The notes under the pieces were generated by a model that had not been told where the DNA came from, did not search any database, and saw nothing but the letters and a program-made list of their open reading frames with translations. Of a stretch of 64,000 nucleotides of DNA, positions 1 through 8,852 are shown piece after piece. Both the position numbers and the translations under genes were made by a program. Positions within the stretch are counted from its first letter, which is position 1, and every line of letters begins with the position of its first letter. Location of the stretch: the NCBI RefSeq assembly GCF_027257845.1, contig NZ_JAPVOT010000012.1, positions 62,001 through 126,000 of the forward strand. The letters run 5' to 3'. This DNA comes from Alteromonas sp. BMJM2 (lineage in GTDB: Bacteria; Pseudomonadota; Gammaproteobacteria; Enterobacterales; Alteromonadaceae).

Positions 1-419
1 ACCTTGAACGAGCAGGTTATGTACAACAACCGATATCTACTCAACTTGCTGTTTCTAATGCAAACCTGCCAACTGTTGATATTGCTAGTTTTGGCACTGA
101 GGCACTAAATAGCTGCTTTACCTTTTCCTACGATCAGAATGATGATGGTGTTATTACACTCACACCTACTGAGCTTTTTGGTTTTAGGTTGCGAGAGGAC
201 GCTATTGAATACAGCGTTGCTAACCGAAGTTGTTCACAAACCCATTGGCAGGATTTAACTGACACTAACGATGTTCACATTAGCGAATTCTCAATCACTC
301 CTTTAAACGCAAGCGGATGGGGAGTGACTTATGAAATCGTTGTCAAAGGATCAAGCAGCGTCTTTTATGGTATTGAAGCCTCTACAACATTTGTGGTGGA
401 GGTAGCGAATGTTCAGTAG
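1..419 (+). CDS. PilW-like minor prepilin, C-terminal part (5' end outside window)
   Basis: The frame is open from the first bases of the window to the TAG at 417-419, so only the C-terminal 138 or so residues are visible and the prepilin leader is missing. The visible start contains LERAGY, the kind of segment that follows the N-terminal helix in PilW-like minor pilins. A stretch reading SYDQNDDGV then resembles the Asp/Asn-rich loop common in this family. Two cysteines (in NSCF and RSCS) could form a disulphide. The gene overlaps the next one by 11 bases, which suggests translational coupling in a minor pilin operon. Assignment to PilW rather than another prepilin is inference. Confidence 0.7.
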   Translation, partial: LERAGYVQQPISTQLAVSNANLPTVDIASFGTEALNSCFTFSYDQNDDGVITLTPTELFGFRLREDAIEYSVANRSCSQTHWQDLTDTNDVHISEFSITPLNASGWGVTYEIVVKGSSSVFYGIEASTTFVVEVANVQ

Positions 420-1335
420 CGCTTCATCAAAAGACACTTTATTGCTATCTCCAAGATTCATTGCCAGAGCATTTATCGCTTGCAAGCAACAACAGCGAGG
501 AGTGTTTATTATTTCGTCCGTTCTTGTGTTACTGGGTATTGCAGCATTTGCCCTAACGAGTGTTACCGTTGCCGTAAGTGACTTTCGAACAGTACGGGAA
601 ACTATGCTCGCTACCCAAGACCACTATTTAGACGTCAAAAAAGAGATGCGCAATATTAGTTCTCAGCTTCGTACTACACTTCCATCAAACGTCACTACAA
701 GTAATTCTTCTGTCGCTCACTCTATTATACCCAGTGATTTTCATGGTGCTAACTTTCAAGCGGTTAAAGCTTTCGACATAACACTACATCACACTCAAAG
801 TAATACCAGCGTTAAACAACGATTTGTACGATACCCATCTTTTATTAATGTACCCACTACGCTACAGGCCAGCGCACCAGACATAAACCTCACCCAGTGG
901 CTTTTTAACAGAAGTTCTTCTGCACTACTGCCAAAATATTTTCCACTGAGTGTTGTTGCAAATTCATGCACTGATTTAGAAGAGGCAACCATGCATTGGA
1001 TAAATGGGGATTGTGAACTTAACAACAACGACGTAGACCACAGCAGCAGTGTAAATCCTATGCTGCTTGTGATTAAAAATGGTCATTTGACTGTGTTAAA
1101 CGGCACTTCTTTTTACGGCGTGGTCATTTTATTGTCAGACGATGGTAATGTTTACTCTGCGACTGTGAAACAAGGTGCAAGTATAAAAGGGGCGCTAACC
1201 TCCTCAAATACCATCACGCTGCAAAATGATGGCGCAGTAGACTATTCGTCACAGGTATTACACACGCTTCAGCAAGCACCCAGACTGGCTAAAGTAATTG
1301 CTGTTCCAGGTAGTTGGTTTGCCGAGTTCGAATAA
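409..1335 (+). CDS. PilX-like pilus assembly protein (308 aa)
   Basis: The N-terminal region has a basic stretch ending QQQRG at residues 27-31, followed by a hydrophobic segment of about 25 residues (VFIISSVLVLLGIAAFALT). This looks like a PilX-type N-terminus: a prepilin-like helix without the usual Glu5. The remaining 250 residues are Ser/Thr/Asn-rich, consistent with an exported globular domain, and I recognise no catalytic motif. It lies between a PilW-like and a PilV-like gene, which supports a minor pilin role. The start overlaps the upstream stop by 11 bases. The family call rests on the N-terminus and the context only. Confidence 0.6.
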   Translation: MFSSASSKDTLLLSPRFIARAFIACKQQQRGVFIISSVLVLLGIAAFALTSVTVAVSDFRTVRETMLATQDHYLDVKKEMRNISSQLRTTLPSNVTTSNSSVAHSIIPSDFHGANFQAVKAFDITLHHTQSNTSVKQRFVRYPSFINVPTTLQASAPDINLTQWLFNRSSSALLPKYFPLSVVANSCTDLEEATMHWINGDCELNNNDVDHSSSVNPMLLVIKNGHLTVLNGTSFYGVVILLSDDGNVYSATVKQGASIKGALTSSNTITLQNDGAVDYSSQVLHTLQQAPRLAKVIAVPGSWFAEFE

Positions 1336-1368
1336 AACCCTAAACACGATGTTGAAAGATATAAAATA

Positions 1369-1665
1369 ATGATGAAAACACTGAGCACAATATGTTGTAA
1401 AACCCAACGTCACTTAAATAGAAAGGACATACAACAAGGAGGTGCTTTAATTGAAGTACTTGTAGCAAGCGCCCTATTTTTGTCCGTTACTGTGGGAATG
1501 GTGGGAGCGTTTATTCACACTGAATCACTTTGGGTTGTCATCTATGACAACGAAGTTTCTCGCAACGACAGTATCAACAGTGCGAAAGAGCAAATGATGA
1601 TAAATAGCTATGACCAAACATGGGCCGATGTTCAACAATTAGGCCCTTTTACGTCTATTCCGTAG
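1369..1665 (+). CDS. short PilV-like prepilin (98 aa)
   Basis: The product has a class III-type prepilin signal: a basic leader ending QQG, then GALIEVLVASALFL. Cleavage after the first Gly of the pair would place Glu at mature position 5, as in processed pilins. The helix continues to about residue 63, leaving only some 35 residues for a head domain. That is much shorter than typical PilV proteins (150-200 residues), so it is either a minimal pseudopilin or a truncated gene. Two ATG codons occur in tandem at 1369 and 1372. It is the last gene of the rightward set before the convergent pilE. Confidence 0.65.
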   Translation: MMKTLSTICCKTQRHLNRKDIQQGGALIEVLVASALFLSVTVGMVGAFIHTESLWVVIYDNEVSRNDSINSAKEQMMINSYDQTWADVQQLGPFTSIP

Positions 1666-1736
1666 CTTATTCTAATATAATATTTGTCTTGGGAGCTCAT
1701 TTTAAGCCCTCTTTGTAAAGCTCTTTATTGAAAGGC

Positions 1737-2198
1737 TTAACATGACCAACAGTATTCTCCAGTGTCTAGCGAGCCACTGTTGTTTTTATCCCACCCTTTT
1801 CGACCATCACTAAAATAAAACAGAGCGCCGTCTTCTGCTTGCCCAGACCCGCTCACCGGCGTCGCCTTTAACTCGTAACTCGCTGCATCTGCAGCAACGA
1901 TGGTTAAATTGTAGCGTTTGCTTGCCGCAGTTTCCGATGACGGAGAATAGGTGGCAAATACAGTGGGGGCACCTGTGTCACCTCCACCGCTTCCCGCTTT
2001 CTTATAACTGAATGACCCACTTTGATGGCGCTCCATTGCTGCCGCAAAAGCAAGTAAATCAGCTTGAGCAGTCCCTCTATAACCATCAGCGATGACGCCT
2101 TGATAAGAGGGGTACGCAATAGCAGTAATGATCCCGACAATAGTTACTACAATCATTAATTCAATTAATGAGAAACCGTAGTGCTTTACGTTTACCAT
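1737..2198 (-). CDS. pilE: type IV pilin PilE-like
   Basis: This 153-residue prepilin has a short leader ending in YG, then FSLIELMIVVTIVG with Glu at mature position 5, the site processed and methylated by PilD. The following helix runs into YPSYQ, typical of PilE/PilA-type pilins. The C-terminus ends CWSC, which may close the usual C-terminal disulphide loop. I choose the ATG at 2198, two bases after the pilY1 stop and behind a GAGAGAG ribosome site, over an upstream in-frame start at 2231 that would lie inside pilY1. It is the last gene of the pilV-W-X-Y1-E operon, the same order found downstream of ispH in Pseudomonas. Confidence 0.88.
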   Translation of the reverse strand: MVNVKHYGFSLIELMIVVTIVGIITAIAYPSYQGVIADGYRGTAQADLLAFAAAMERHQSGSFSYKKAGSGGGDTGAPTVFATYSPSSETAASKRYNLTIVAADAASYELKATPVSGSGQAEDGALFYFSDGRKGWDKNNSGSLDTGEYCWSC

Positions 2199-2200
2199 TA

Positions 2201-5200
2201 CTATTGCTCTCTCTCGGTCTCGGAATGCCAACTTCCGCGTCTAACACGTTCGTATCGGCCGAAAATATTTTCAGATAAGCATCCGAATGGTGATGTACAT
2301 GCTTGTGGGTTTCCATCTTCGTCGTCCTTAATGACTGCCGAGGCGCACTCTGTGCCGACACAAACAATTGGACTATCTTGTACAATGATTCCAGGTTCAG
2401 GCGCAATTCCAGGCTGCAAGAGATCAACCGAGCGGTCTCCGTCTTGCAATATTCCGTCATTGTTAATGTCTCTAACGGCGTTCGCGTTAAATAGGTTTAC
2501 CAGGTAAGCCCTACTATTGCCTTCAGGTGGCGCACACGCACTGGCATTATTTACAGAAGGCACATACGTGGTAAAAAGTATTTTGTAATCTATTATGAGC
2601 GGAGACGCTAGCACCTTTTCGCCACTACCACCTAAATCTAAAACCCATCCCTTCTTATTTGCAATGCTGCTAGCAGCAATCGCCCGCTCTGTTTCATCAT
2701 CGCTTGTAAGCGCATGGTTTGTGGCATTAAATAAATCGCTTTCAACGACTGTATTTTCGAAAAACTTATATTTATTATCTTCGTCTCTCTTAAATACTTC
2801 TCCATCCTTAATCATGTAAAATTTATCTTGTACCGATGTATCAAGCGGCGATGCTCTCCATCCGCTCCCCACTGCTATGCCATAATAAAGCTCGTCTGCT
2901 AACGCAATTTCAGTAACGTTAGGAGCGTAATAGAAACGACGATTACTTTCTTCGGTATCACCGCCAAAATCAGCGATTAGGCTTCCCGTAACAAGATTCT
3001 CAGTACTTTCACCATTGTAAATATCCAAGCGGAAAAGTTGACCGCCTAAGTCAGCCGCATACATATGGTCGGCATATCCATCGTTGTCGCGGTCAATAAC
3101 TGCGATACTGGCTGGGATGCTATATTTCATGTCGCTAAGTTCTAAGTCAAAAGTACCGGCCATCCCTGCACTCCAGAGTAAGCTTCCAGTTTCTGCATCG
3201 ACCATGAATATCGCGTTGCCTATACTGTCAGTGCTTCTTATGATTCGATCATCGTGGCCGTCACTATAACCACCGCCAAAGATCATGACGTTTTTATCAG
3301 CACCACCTATTTTCACTTTCGTAAAGACTGGGCGAGACCATGTTTGACCAAGTTTTTCAAACCCGACATCGCCGCCTTTTAAAATGAATTTTAAGGTAGG
3401 GGTGTCTTTTGAAGAAACATCGAATACATAGTAATTTCGCCCACCTCGACGCATTCCTGCGTAGAGATATTTGTTAGAACCATACTCGCGCAGCACAAGG
3501 TCACCATCTATGCCGTAAACATGATTTAACGTCGAGCTATCATTGTAAAAATGGTCTACGTTTGTCAGCAAAGATTTCGGCATTATTGCAAAATTTTCTT
3601 TACCATTTTCGCTATCAAATGAGTGGATCATGCCCTGATTAGTAGAAATAAATATTGACGTGCCACTTTCGCCATAATCGACAACGATTGGTTTAGAATG
3701 TATCGGGTCTCCCATTTGAAGGCGATAATCTGAGGTAGAGTTATCGTTGTTGCTATCTTTTAAATCGACCCCCCTAAACCACTTTAAGTACGTTTCTCTC
3801 ACAACGTCATCGTTAGCACTATTTGGAATGCCCAAGTCGGCTTTTGTAATACTATTATTGTCCTCGTGGAGGAGATTTTCCTCGGCTATAATGCTAGACG
3901 ATACTGTTGGTGAAGTATCATCAAATACATACAGGGCTCGTTCGAATCCTAACTGGCTAGCAGCCCCTCCAAGAGGCACTTCTGCACCATCTTTTGACGG
4001 CGACCAAAAACTTTTCGCATTTTCGTCAAAGTATCCATTTGATATAGCGTTAGCGTCATTAATGTCCACCACGTTTTGGCCATCTAATCGATAGCGTTTA
4101 AGGTTTCCAGGCCAGGTAGCACTGTCTGTTGGTTTAAATAGTGCGTAGTAAAGTTCATCCCTATGCGTCAAGCGATTTAGCTGATTCACCGCTATGCCAG
4201 GGGTAACAAAAGTCGTATTGACTTCTTTAGCAATAGAAAAAATAGCTTCGAAAGCATCTAATAATTCGTCGCTACTTGAGGCGGAGTGATAACCTCCCCC
4301 TCCATTTGACGCTAAGGCTTGCAAAAACGCAGTAGCATCACTGTTTGTTTCTAGACCAATTGTATGCGTGATAACTTTCGCGCCAATCGCCGAGTTTTCT
4401 GCATCTCGAAGATTAGAAACTAAATCTACGCCGCAGACTTCACCAGGTGCGTAAGAATTGTCACAGGTAGTGCCAATCAGAGATTCAATCTTTCCGGTGG
4501 CGTCATTAAGATTTGCCTCTCCGTCAGATAAAACCACAATGTGATTATTTACTTGGCATTGCAGGTCGTTAATGGGGCTAATGTACCTTGCGCCAGGAGG
4601 AATGAACTCTCCCTTACATAGCGGAGAGGAAAGGTTGTCTTCAGAGCATCCCAACGGAAGGACTGAATCTTCACCTACGTAGGAAGCCCTGTTACTTACA
4701 CGATGGTGCTCTCTATTATCTTGGCCTCCGAAGTTTACTAACACTTCGCCCCTTTTCGAGCCGTAATCGACTAACCTCCCACCATAATAGTTGGCGGCCT
4801 CCAACAAGGTTGCAACGATTGGGGTGCCACCAACAACGTTGAATTCATCTACCTTGTTTTTGAGAAGCTCCCGAACGGTTATTGCCTCGCCCGCGGTTGA
4901 GTTGCCCTCAAACTTCACAATCAGCTTTACAGCTTTTGAGTTCGACCCGCTATGCGTAAAGGCAGATCTATTACCGTCAAACTGATCAAAGATAAAGCCC
5001 AATTTATTTCCGGCCTCCCAGCCACCTCTATTGACGATTTCCGACACAATAGAGGCGATATCGGGTGTTTGATAAACCGATTGTGCGACAAATGAGGGCA
5101 TTGACCAGATTTGGCTAGCAGACGTTTTCGGACGATTTTGCAACGTGTATCGACTGGCAGTATTACCCCATTGCTTATTCGCATTATTACGGGCAATACC

Positions 5201-6304
5201 TCTTATCCGCATACTTGCCGAGTCTGAATTCCAATGTGAGGCAGTGAACTCCAAATAAGCCTCTTGAATTGCTGCACCTTGAGGAATCTCAACGTTGTCA
5301 AACCTAACTGCTGCATAGTTATTTGCATTGCTAGTAAAGCTCAGATAGCTACCTGTGTCTCTGTAACCTGAGGTATTTTCTTCGTAATTATCATTTTGAT
5401 TATCTACCTGATACGTTGCTCTATCTGACATACAGCCTGTAGCAGTGCTGTCATCGAACGTAATCGACAGTTGAGGCCCATTACCTGTATTCGATTCCAT
5501 TGACTTTATTTCTCGGCTACTCAAGGCATTTGTGCTACTGCCTTCAATAATGATATTCAAATCATTTCCACCACACCAATCAGATCTGTCAACTACGTTT
5601 TGTATAACAGAGCTCAAGTCAGGAGTGGCTACCAATTGACCGGAAACGGGAAAAGCATTGTCGTTTGACCAATTCAGCGTCTCTGAAGTACGAGGACGTC
5701 CACTTATATTGTCGTTATTATTGTTAAACCCTTCTGCATTGCCAACATCTTCGGCCGAAATATCGAGGGTTGTGGCAATAAAGTTCGCATTTTCAGCCGT
5801 GAAGAGTAACTTAGCACTGGTTATCATTGCTCCCCTAGGAATACGAACGCTTGAAAAATGTAGACCTGTAACTACTTCTTGGGTTCCATCACTTAATTTA
5901 AGAGTATCGCTATTTAATGCAACTTCTCCACCAACTTCGTTTCCATCGTGACTGCCCTCGCTAGGGGTAACCAATATTTCGGCATTTACCGGAGAATCAA
6001 TATCGGTAATGGGGTAGATAATCGGTCCTCCTCCATTAGAAAAACGCATTAAGCCTGCATTGATATCCGTGGCATTGGTCAGCGACTCTTTTAGCGCCGT
6101 TCTAACTCGTGCAATCCGTGTTTCATCATCGTCATTTTCTTCTGTCATACTTCCTGATGAGTCGATGATAAAAAGTACATTAGGTTTAATTGTTGTTGTG
6201 TTACTAACGCTACCTAGATAAATATCGAGGTCATCACCAAAAGCAGAGAAACCGATACAGCTAAACAGTGTAATTGATGCAATGTACGTCTTTAATTTTT
6301 TCAT
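2201..6304 (-). CDS. pilY1: type IV pilus tip-associated adhesin PilY1
   Basis: This 1367-residue exported protein starts with a signal peptide (MKKLKTYIAS... to about residue 23). A von Willebrand A MIDAS motif DSSGS follows at residues 48-52. The VWA fold appears split: two related domains (about 128-283 and 293-466) are inserted before its second half, which carries GGTPI and VLSDGEAN. The C-terminal half (about 700-1330) is the PilC/PilY1 beta-propeller, with a calcium-loop motif DRDNDGYAD near residue 1068. PilY1 sits at the pilus tip and contributes to adhesion, surface sensing and control of retraction. I place the start at the ATG at 6304; an in-frame extension to 6391 would overlap pilX. 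Confidence 0.93.
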   Translation of the reverse strand: MKKLKTYIASITLFSCIGFSAFGDDLDIYLGSVSNTTTIKPNVLFIIDSSGSMTEENDDDETRIARVRTALKESLTNATDINAGLMRFSNGGGPIIYPITDIDSPVNAEILVTPSEGSHDGNEVGGEVALNSDTLKLSDGTQEVVTGLHFSSVRIPRGAMITSAKLLFTAENANFIATTLDISAEDVGNAEGFNNNNDNISGRPRTSETLNWSNDNAFPVSGQLVATPDLSSVIQNVVDRSDWCGGNDLNIIIEGSSTNALSSREIKSMESNTGNGPQLSITFDDSTATGCMSDRATYQVDNQNDNYEENTSGYRDTGSYLSFTSNANNYAAVRFDNVEIPQGAAIQEAYLEFTASHWNSDSASMRIRGIARNNANKQWGNTASRYTLQNRPKTSASQIWSMPSFVAQSVYQTPDIASIVSEIVNRGGWEAGNKLGFIFDQFDGNRSAFTHSGSNSKAVKLIVKFEGNSTAGEAITVRELLKNKVDEFNVVGGTPIVATLLEAANYYGGRLVDYGSKRGEVLVNFGGQDNREHHRVSNRASYVGEDSVLPLGCSEDNLSSPLCKGEFIPPGARYISPINDLQCQVNNHIVVLSDGEANLNDATGKIESLIGTTCDNSYAPGEVCGVDLVSNLRDAENSAIGAKVITHTIGLETNSDATAFLQALASNGGGGYHSASSSDELLDAFEAIFSIAKEVNTTFVTPGIAVNQLNRLTHRDELYYALFKPTDSATWPGNLKRYRLDGQNVVDINDANAISNGYFDENAKSFWSPSKDGAEVPLGGAASQLGFERALYVFDDTSPTVSSSIIAEENLLHEDNNSITKADLGIPNSANDDVVRETYLKWFRGVDLKDSNNDNSTSDYRLQMGDPIHSKPIVVDYGESGTSIFISTNQGMIHSFDSENGKENFAIMPKSLLTNVDHFYNDSSTLNHVYGIDGDLVLREYGSNKYLYAGMRRGGRNYYVFDVSSKDTPTLKFILKGGDVGFEKLGQTWSRPVFTKVKIGGADKNVMIFGGGYSDGHDDRIIRSTDSIGNAIFMVDAETGSLLWSAGMAGTFDLELSDMKYSIPASIAVIDRDNDGYADHMYAADLGGQLFRLDIYNGESTENLVTGSLIADFGGDTEESNRRFYYAPNVTEIALADELYYGIAVGSGWRASPLDTSVQDKFYMIKDGEVFKRDEDNKYKFFENTVVESDLFNATNHALTSDDETERAIAASSIANKKGWVLDLGGSGEKVLASPLIIDYKILFTTYVPSVNNASACAPPEGNSRAYLVNLFNANAVRDINNDGILQDGDRSVDLLQPGIAPEPGIIVQDSPIVCVGTECASAVIKDDEDGNPQACTSPFGCLSENIFGRYERVRRGSWHSETEREQ

Positions 6305-6312
6305 AAATATAC

Positions 6313-6876
6313 CTACTGTGCTGCTGGGCCGAAAACCGAAGCAGCTAAACTGTTCGCTACAACCGAAGATTTGCCCGAGACTTTTCCGCAACCTCTAACA
6401 ACAAATACGTGGCATGTAATACTACTGCCGCCAATAACATTACTCGAGCCACGACAGGCCTGCTCTCTAATAAACGCAGTTCTAGACCAGCTCTTCGTCG
6501 ACATCGATGACTGATAATTTCCCGAGGTAGTATGGCGACTTCCCGTAGTTAGTCCTCCCTCTGTCATATGCCTATCAGTCCAACTTCCTTCATCAAAACA
6601 GCTCATGTCATCAATATCCGGATCAAACACGGTTCCCTGGCGCGCTTCTGAAAGCGGATCGGTTAATGCACTATCGGTAAGTAAAACTTCATCTTCCGAC
6701 TCAAAAAACACACCCGCTATAGCAGATTCTGCAGCATCAAATGCAAGGCCGCTTTGCTGCATAGACATCGCCATTTTCGATTGCGATAAACTACTTGTCA
6801 CTGCGCTTACACCTAGTACGGTGATAGAAAGCAGTACAAGTAGTGCAAATACCATGACTAAACCACGCTGTTTCAT
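6313..6876 (-). CDS. pilX: minor pilin PilX
   Basis: The 187-residue product begins MKQRGLVMVFALLVLLSITVLG, the PilX N-terminal signature: a prepilin-like helix after RG with no Glu5. The helix continues through MSMQQSGLAFDAAESAI, also typical of the family. Four or more cysteines in the C-terminal half suggest disulphides in the pilus head. PilX is a minor pilin that, with PilV, PilW and PilE, primes assembly and places PilY1 at the tip. The start overlaps the pilW stop (ATGA), and pilY1 begins 8 bases after its stop, so the three genes are surely cotranscribed. Confidence 0.88.
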   Translation of the reverse strand: MKQRGLVMVFALLVLLSITVLGVSAVTSSLSQSKMAMSMQQSGLAFDAAESAIAGVFFESEDEVLLTDSALTDPLSEARQGTVFDPDIDDMSCFDEGSWTDRHMTEGGLTTGSRHTTSGNYQSSMSTKSWSRTAFIREQACRGSSNVIGGSSITCHVFVVRGCGKVSGKSSVVANSLAASVFGPAAQ

Positions 6877-7817
6877 CGTGAACTCCTAACAAAGTTTTTC
6901 ATATTGCGAAGCGCAAGGGTCTTAGAAAAAACCTGATAGTAATGTGCGGTGTCCATGGTTTTTGCTGCTTCGTTTAGTAAGGCAAATTTTTGTGCGGTCG
7001 TTTGACGCACTTCGTTTTGATAACTTTTTAACATGAGCGCCCACCGAAGTGACACCACCTGTTGATTGAGTAAACGTAAGTTTCCTATCTGGTCTGCCGT
7101 AACGTAGGTGACCGCCTGTCCCTGTGAGGTAGCTAACGCGTCAGACACACCAAATTGAATTTGAAAGCTTTCAATATTATCTAACAGTGTAACCGTAACA
7201 GGTGACACTGTTTGCGATTTAAGACCGCGAAGTACCCTGCCGTCAAAGCCGGTGCATTTGAGCTCGTTACCCACAACGAAATAGTGATTTACCACGTGAA
7301 ATTCGGTATCCACTGGGTAACCGTGTCGGTTTCCTGTGCAATCATTACCCGCCAAAAGGCTTACCACAAGCTTGTCATTCCCGCCACTGGTTGTCTGTAT
7401 GCTCCCTAGCGCAACACTATTGATAAAGTCTCCTGGTACAGCGATAGGGTTATTTTGAATATAGGCTGACTCGGCAATGGTATCTACGGACGTATCTACA
7501 TTTGCGGTAATAAGATCATAACGGCCAACTTCGTAGAACTCTTTGGACAACCGGCTCATAATGAAGCGGCCAGACTCCTGCACTTGCGACACGGCTTGAT
7601 TGAGTTTATTGGTCACACTGCTACTCACTAGCACCTGAATTATGGCACCTGAAATAATCAGACCCAGCGTCAAGGTAATCATGAGCTCTAATAGTGAAAA
7701 GCCGCGCTGACTAGCTGCTACCTTACTGTCTAGGGTTAAGGTGTTTCCAGAATTATTGCGGCTATCGATATGAGGTGTATTGGACCGATTAAAATGGCTA
7801 AACAGAGCATTTATCAT
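6873..7817 (-). CDS. pilW: minor pilin PilW
   Basis: This 314-residue prepilin carries a long leader of about 39 residues ending QRG, then FSLLELMITLTLGLIISG, with Glu at mature position 5. After the helix comes QESGRFIMSRLSKEFYEVGRYD, a form of the R-x-AGY segment that characterises PilW. PilW is a minor pilin of the type IV pilus priming complex. Overlapping ATGA junctions link it to both pilV upstream and pilX downstream. The partial gene at the left edge of the window looks like a second copy of this family. Confidence 0.87.
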   Translation of the reverse strand: MINALFSHFNRSNTPHIDSRNNSGNTLTLDSKVAASQRGFSLLELMITLTLGLIISGAIIQVLVSSSVTNKLNQAVSQVQESGRFIMSRLSKEFYEVGRYDLITANVDTSVDTIAESAYIQNNPIAVPGDFINSVALGSIQTTSGGNDKLVVSLLAGNDCTGNRHGYPVDTEFHVVNHYFVVGNELKCTGFDGRVLRGLKSQTVSPVTVTLLDNIESFQIQFGVSDALATSQGQAVTYVTADQIGNLRLLNQQVVSLRWALMLKSYQNEVRQTTAQKFALLNEAAKTMDTAHYYQVFSKTLALRNMKNFVRSSR

Positions 7818-8467
7818 AAAGTAATATCCTTAACCACACAGGCATTACTGTCGCTTTCACTAGGGTTACAATCGGCATTTTTCGTGTATTTTCGGGTGTT
7901 CGACGAAGCCACCGGCCATGAAAGGATTACCCTGACGCGAGAGCCTGGACTGCAAGAATAAATGTCTACGCCATTAGTATCGGTGCAAGTAACTGCAATT
8001 CGGGTTTGAGGATTTGTTTGCACGGCTGAGCAAGATAATGCCCACCCATCATACTGAGCCATTTGTACTTCTGAACAGGTGTTATCTTCACAATTAGGAA
8101 TACTGGCAGGCCGAGTAAGGCAACAAGACTCGTATGGTTGCCCAGAGTCTGCGCAACTTAATAAAGAAAAATTGTATGAGTCGTTGTTGAAATAGGTATT
8201 GTTCGCGACCATCCCGTCACCAACAGTCGCAGGTCTTGCGGCCGCACGAAAGCGTTCGGCGACTTGTGAGGCGACTAGCTCCGCCTGAGTTCTACTTATC
8301 GCGTCTTTGTTGGCAAACGAACCAGTAAATTGAAGCGCAGCGACGCCCAACAGTCCTACAGCAAGAATAAATAGCGTTATTAGAATTTCAATCAATCCTA
8401 CGCCATGCTGTGTAGTAATACGGTTATCCTTAACGTGTTTCATTGTTTCCTTAAACGTCGCCATCAT
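7814..8467 (-). CDS. pilV: minor pilin PilV
   Basis: The 217-residue product has a leader ending HG, then VGLIEILITLFILAVGLLGVAALQ, with Glu at mature position 5 and the GLLGVAALQ pattern typical of PilV. The head domain is cysteine-rich (SCADSG, ESCCL, NCEDNTC), implying disulphides. It is the first gene of the pilVWXY1E operon; its stop overlaps the pilW start (ATGA). Two ATG codons lie in tandem at the start (8467 and 8464). A fimT or fimU gene, often found just upstream in this cluster, is not present. Confidence 0.85.
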   Translation of the reverse strand: MMATFKETMKHVKDNRITTQHGVGLIEILITLFILAVGLLGVAALQFTGSFANKDAISRTQAELVASQVAERFRAAARPATVGDGMVANNTYFNNDSYNFSLLSCADSGQPYESCCLTRPASIPNCEDNTCSEVQMAQYDGWALSCSAVQTNPQTRIAVTCTDTNGVDIYSCSPGSRVRVILSWPVASSNTRKYTKNADCNPSESDSNACVVKDITL

Positions 8468-8852
8468 TGCCTACCAACTGCCAAACATTTACATTATTGC
8501 CAATGATGCAGTTTAAACTTACTCAGTATAAAGAAAAGTATACTTTGTAATAAAGTTGTATGATTTTATAACACTAATCATTTTATTTTTACAGCATTCA
8601 CAATTGAAATCACCCTGCAGTAACTCGTTGTCAAAACGAATAATTTTGAGATCAGCGACGTATTTTCGCAGTCTGCCCGATAGATATTTCAACATGTAAT
8701 TACACTGTATTAGTATGATTATCCATCCTTTTTTTGAATTCGCCAATAGCATATAACAAAAAACGCAGTAAAAACTGCGTTTTTTTCAAACAAAATATAA
8801 ATTTTTGTTAATTTAAAGTTTGGACGAGAGCGTTCGTTTGCTGCTGATACTT
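8468..8852. other. 385-bp intergenic region between pilV and ispH
   Basis: This AT-rich gap must hold the promoter of the pil operon, transcribed leftwards, and it contains the ispH-side terminator described separately. I see no convincing coding sequence. An open frame of 77 codons at 8519-8752 (-) has no family resemblance and no clear ribosome site. A palindromic AAGTATACTT lies at 8535-8544, within plausible range of the pil promoter, but I cannot assign a regulator. Confidence 0.6.
8757..8787 (-). terminator. rho-independent terminator after ispH
   Basis: ACGCAGT (8763-8769) pairs with ACTGCGT (8774-8780) around an AAAA loop. A-rich and T-rich flanks on both sides allow termination in either direction. 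Read on the minus strand it closes the ribF-to-ispH transcript and separates it from the pil operon. Confidence 0.8.

Noticed and set aside
8519..8752. 77-codon open frame on the minus strand between ispH and pilV
   Set aside because: Very AT-rich, no ribosome site, no recognisable family, and it occupies the expected pil promoter region.
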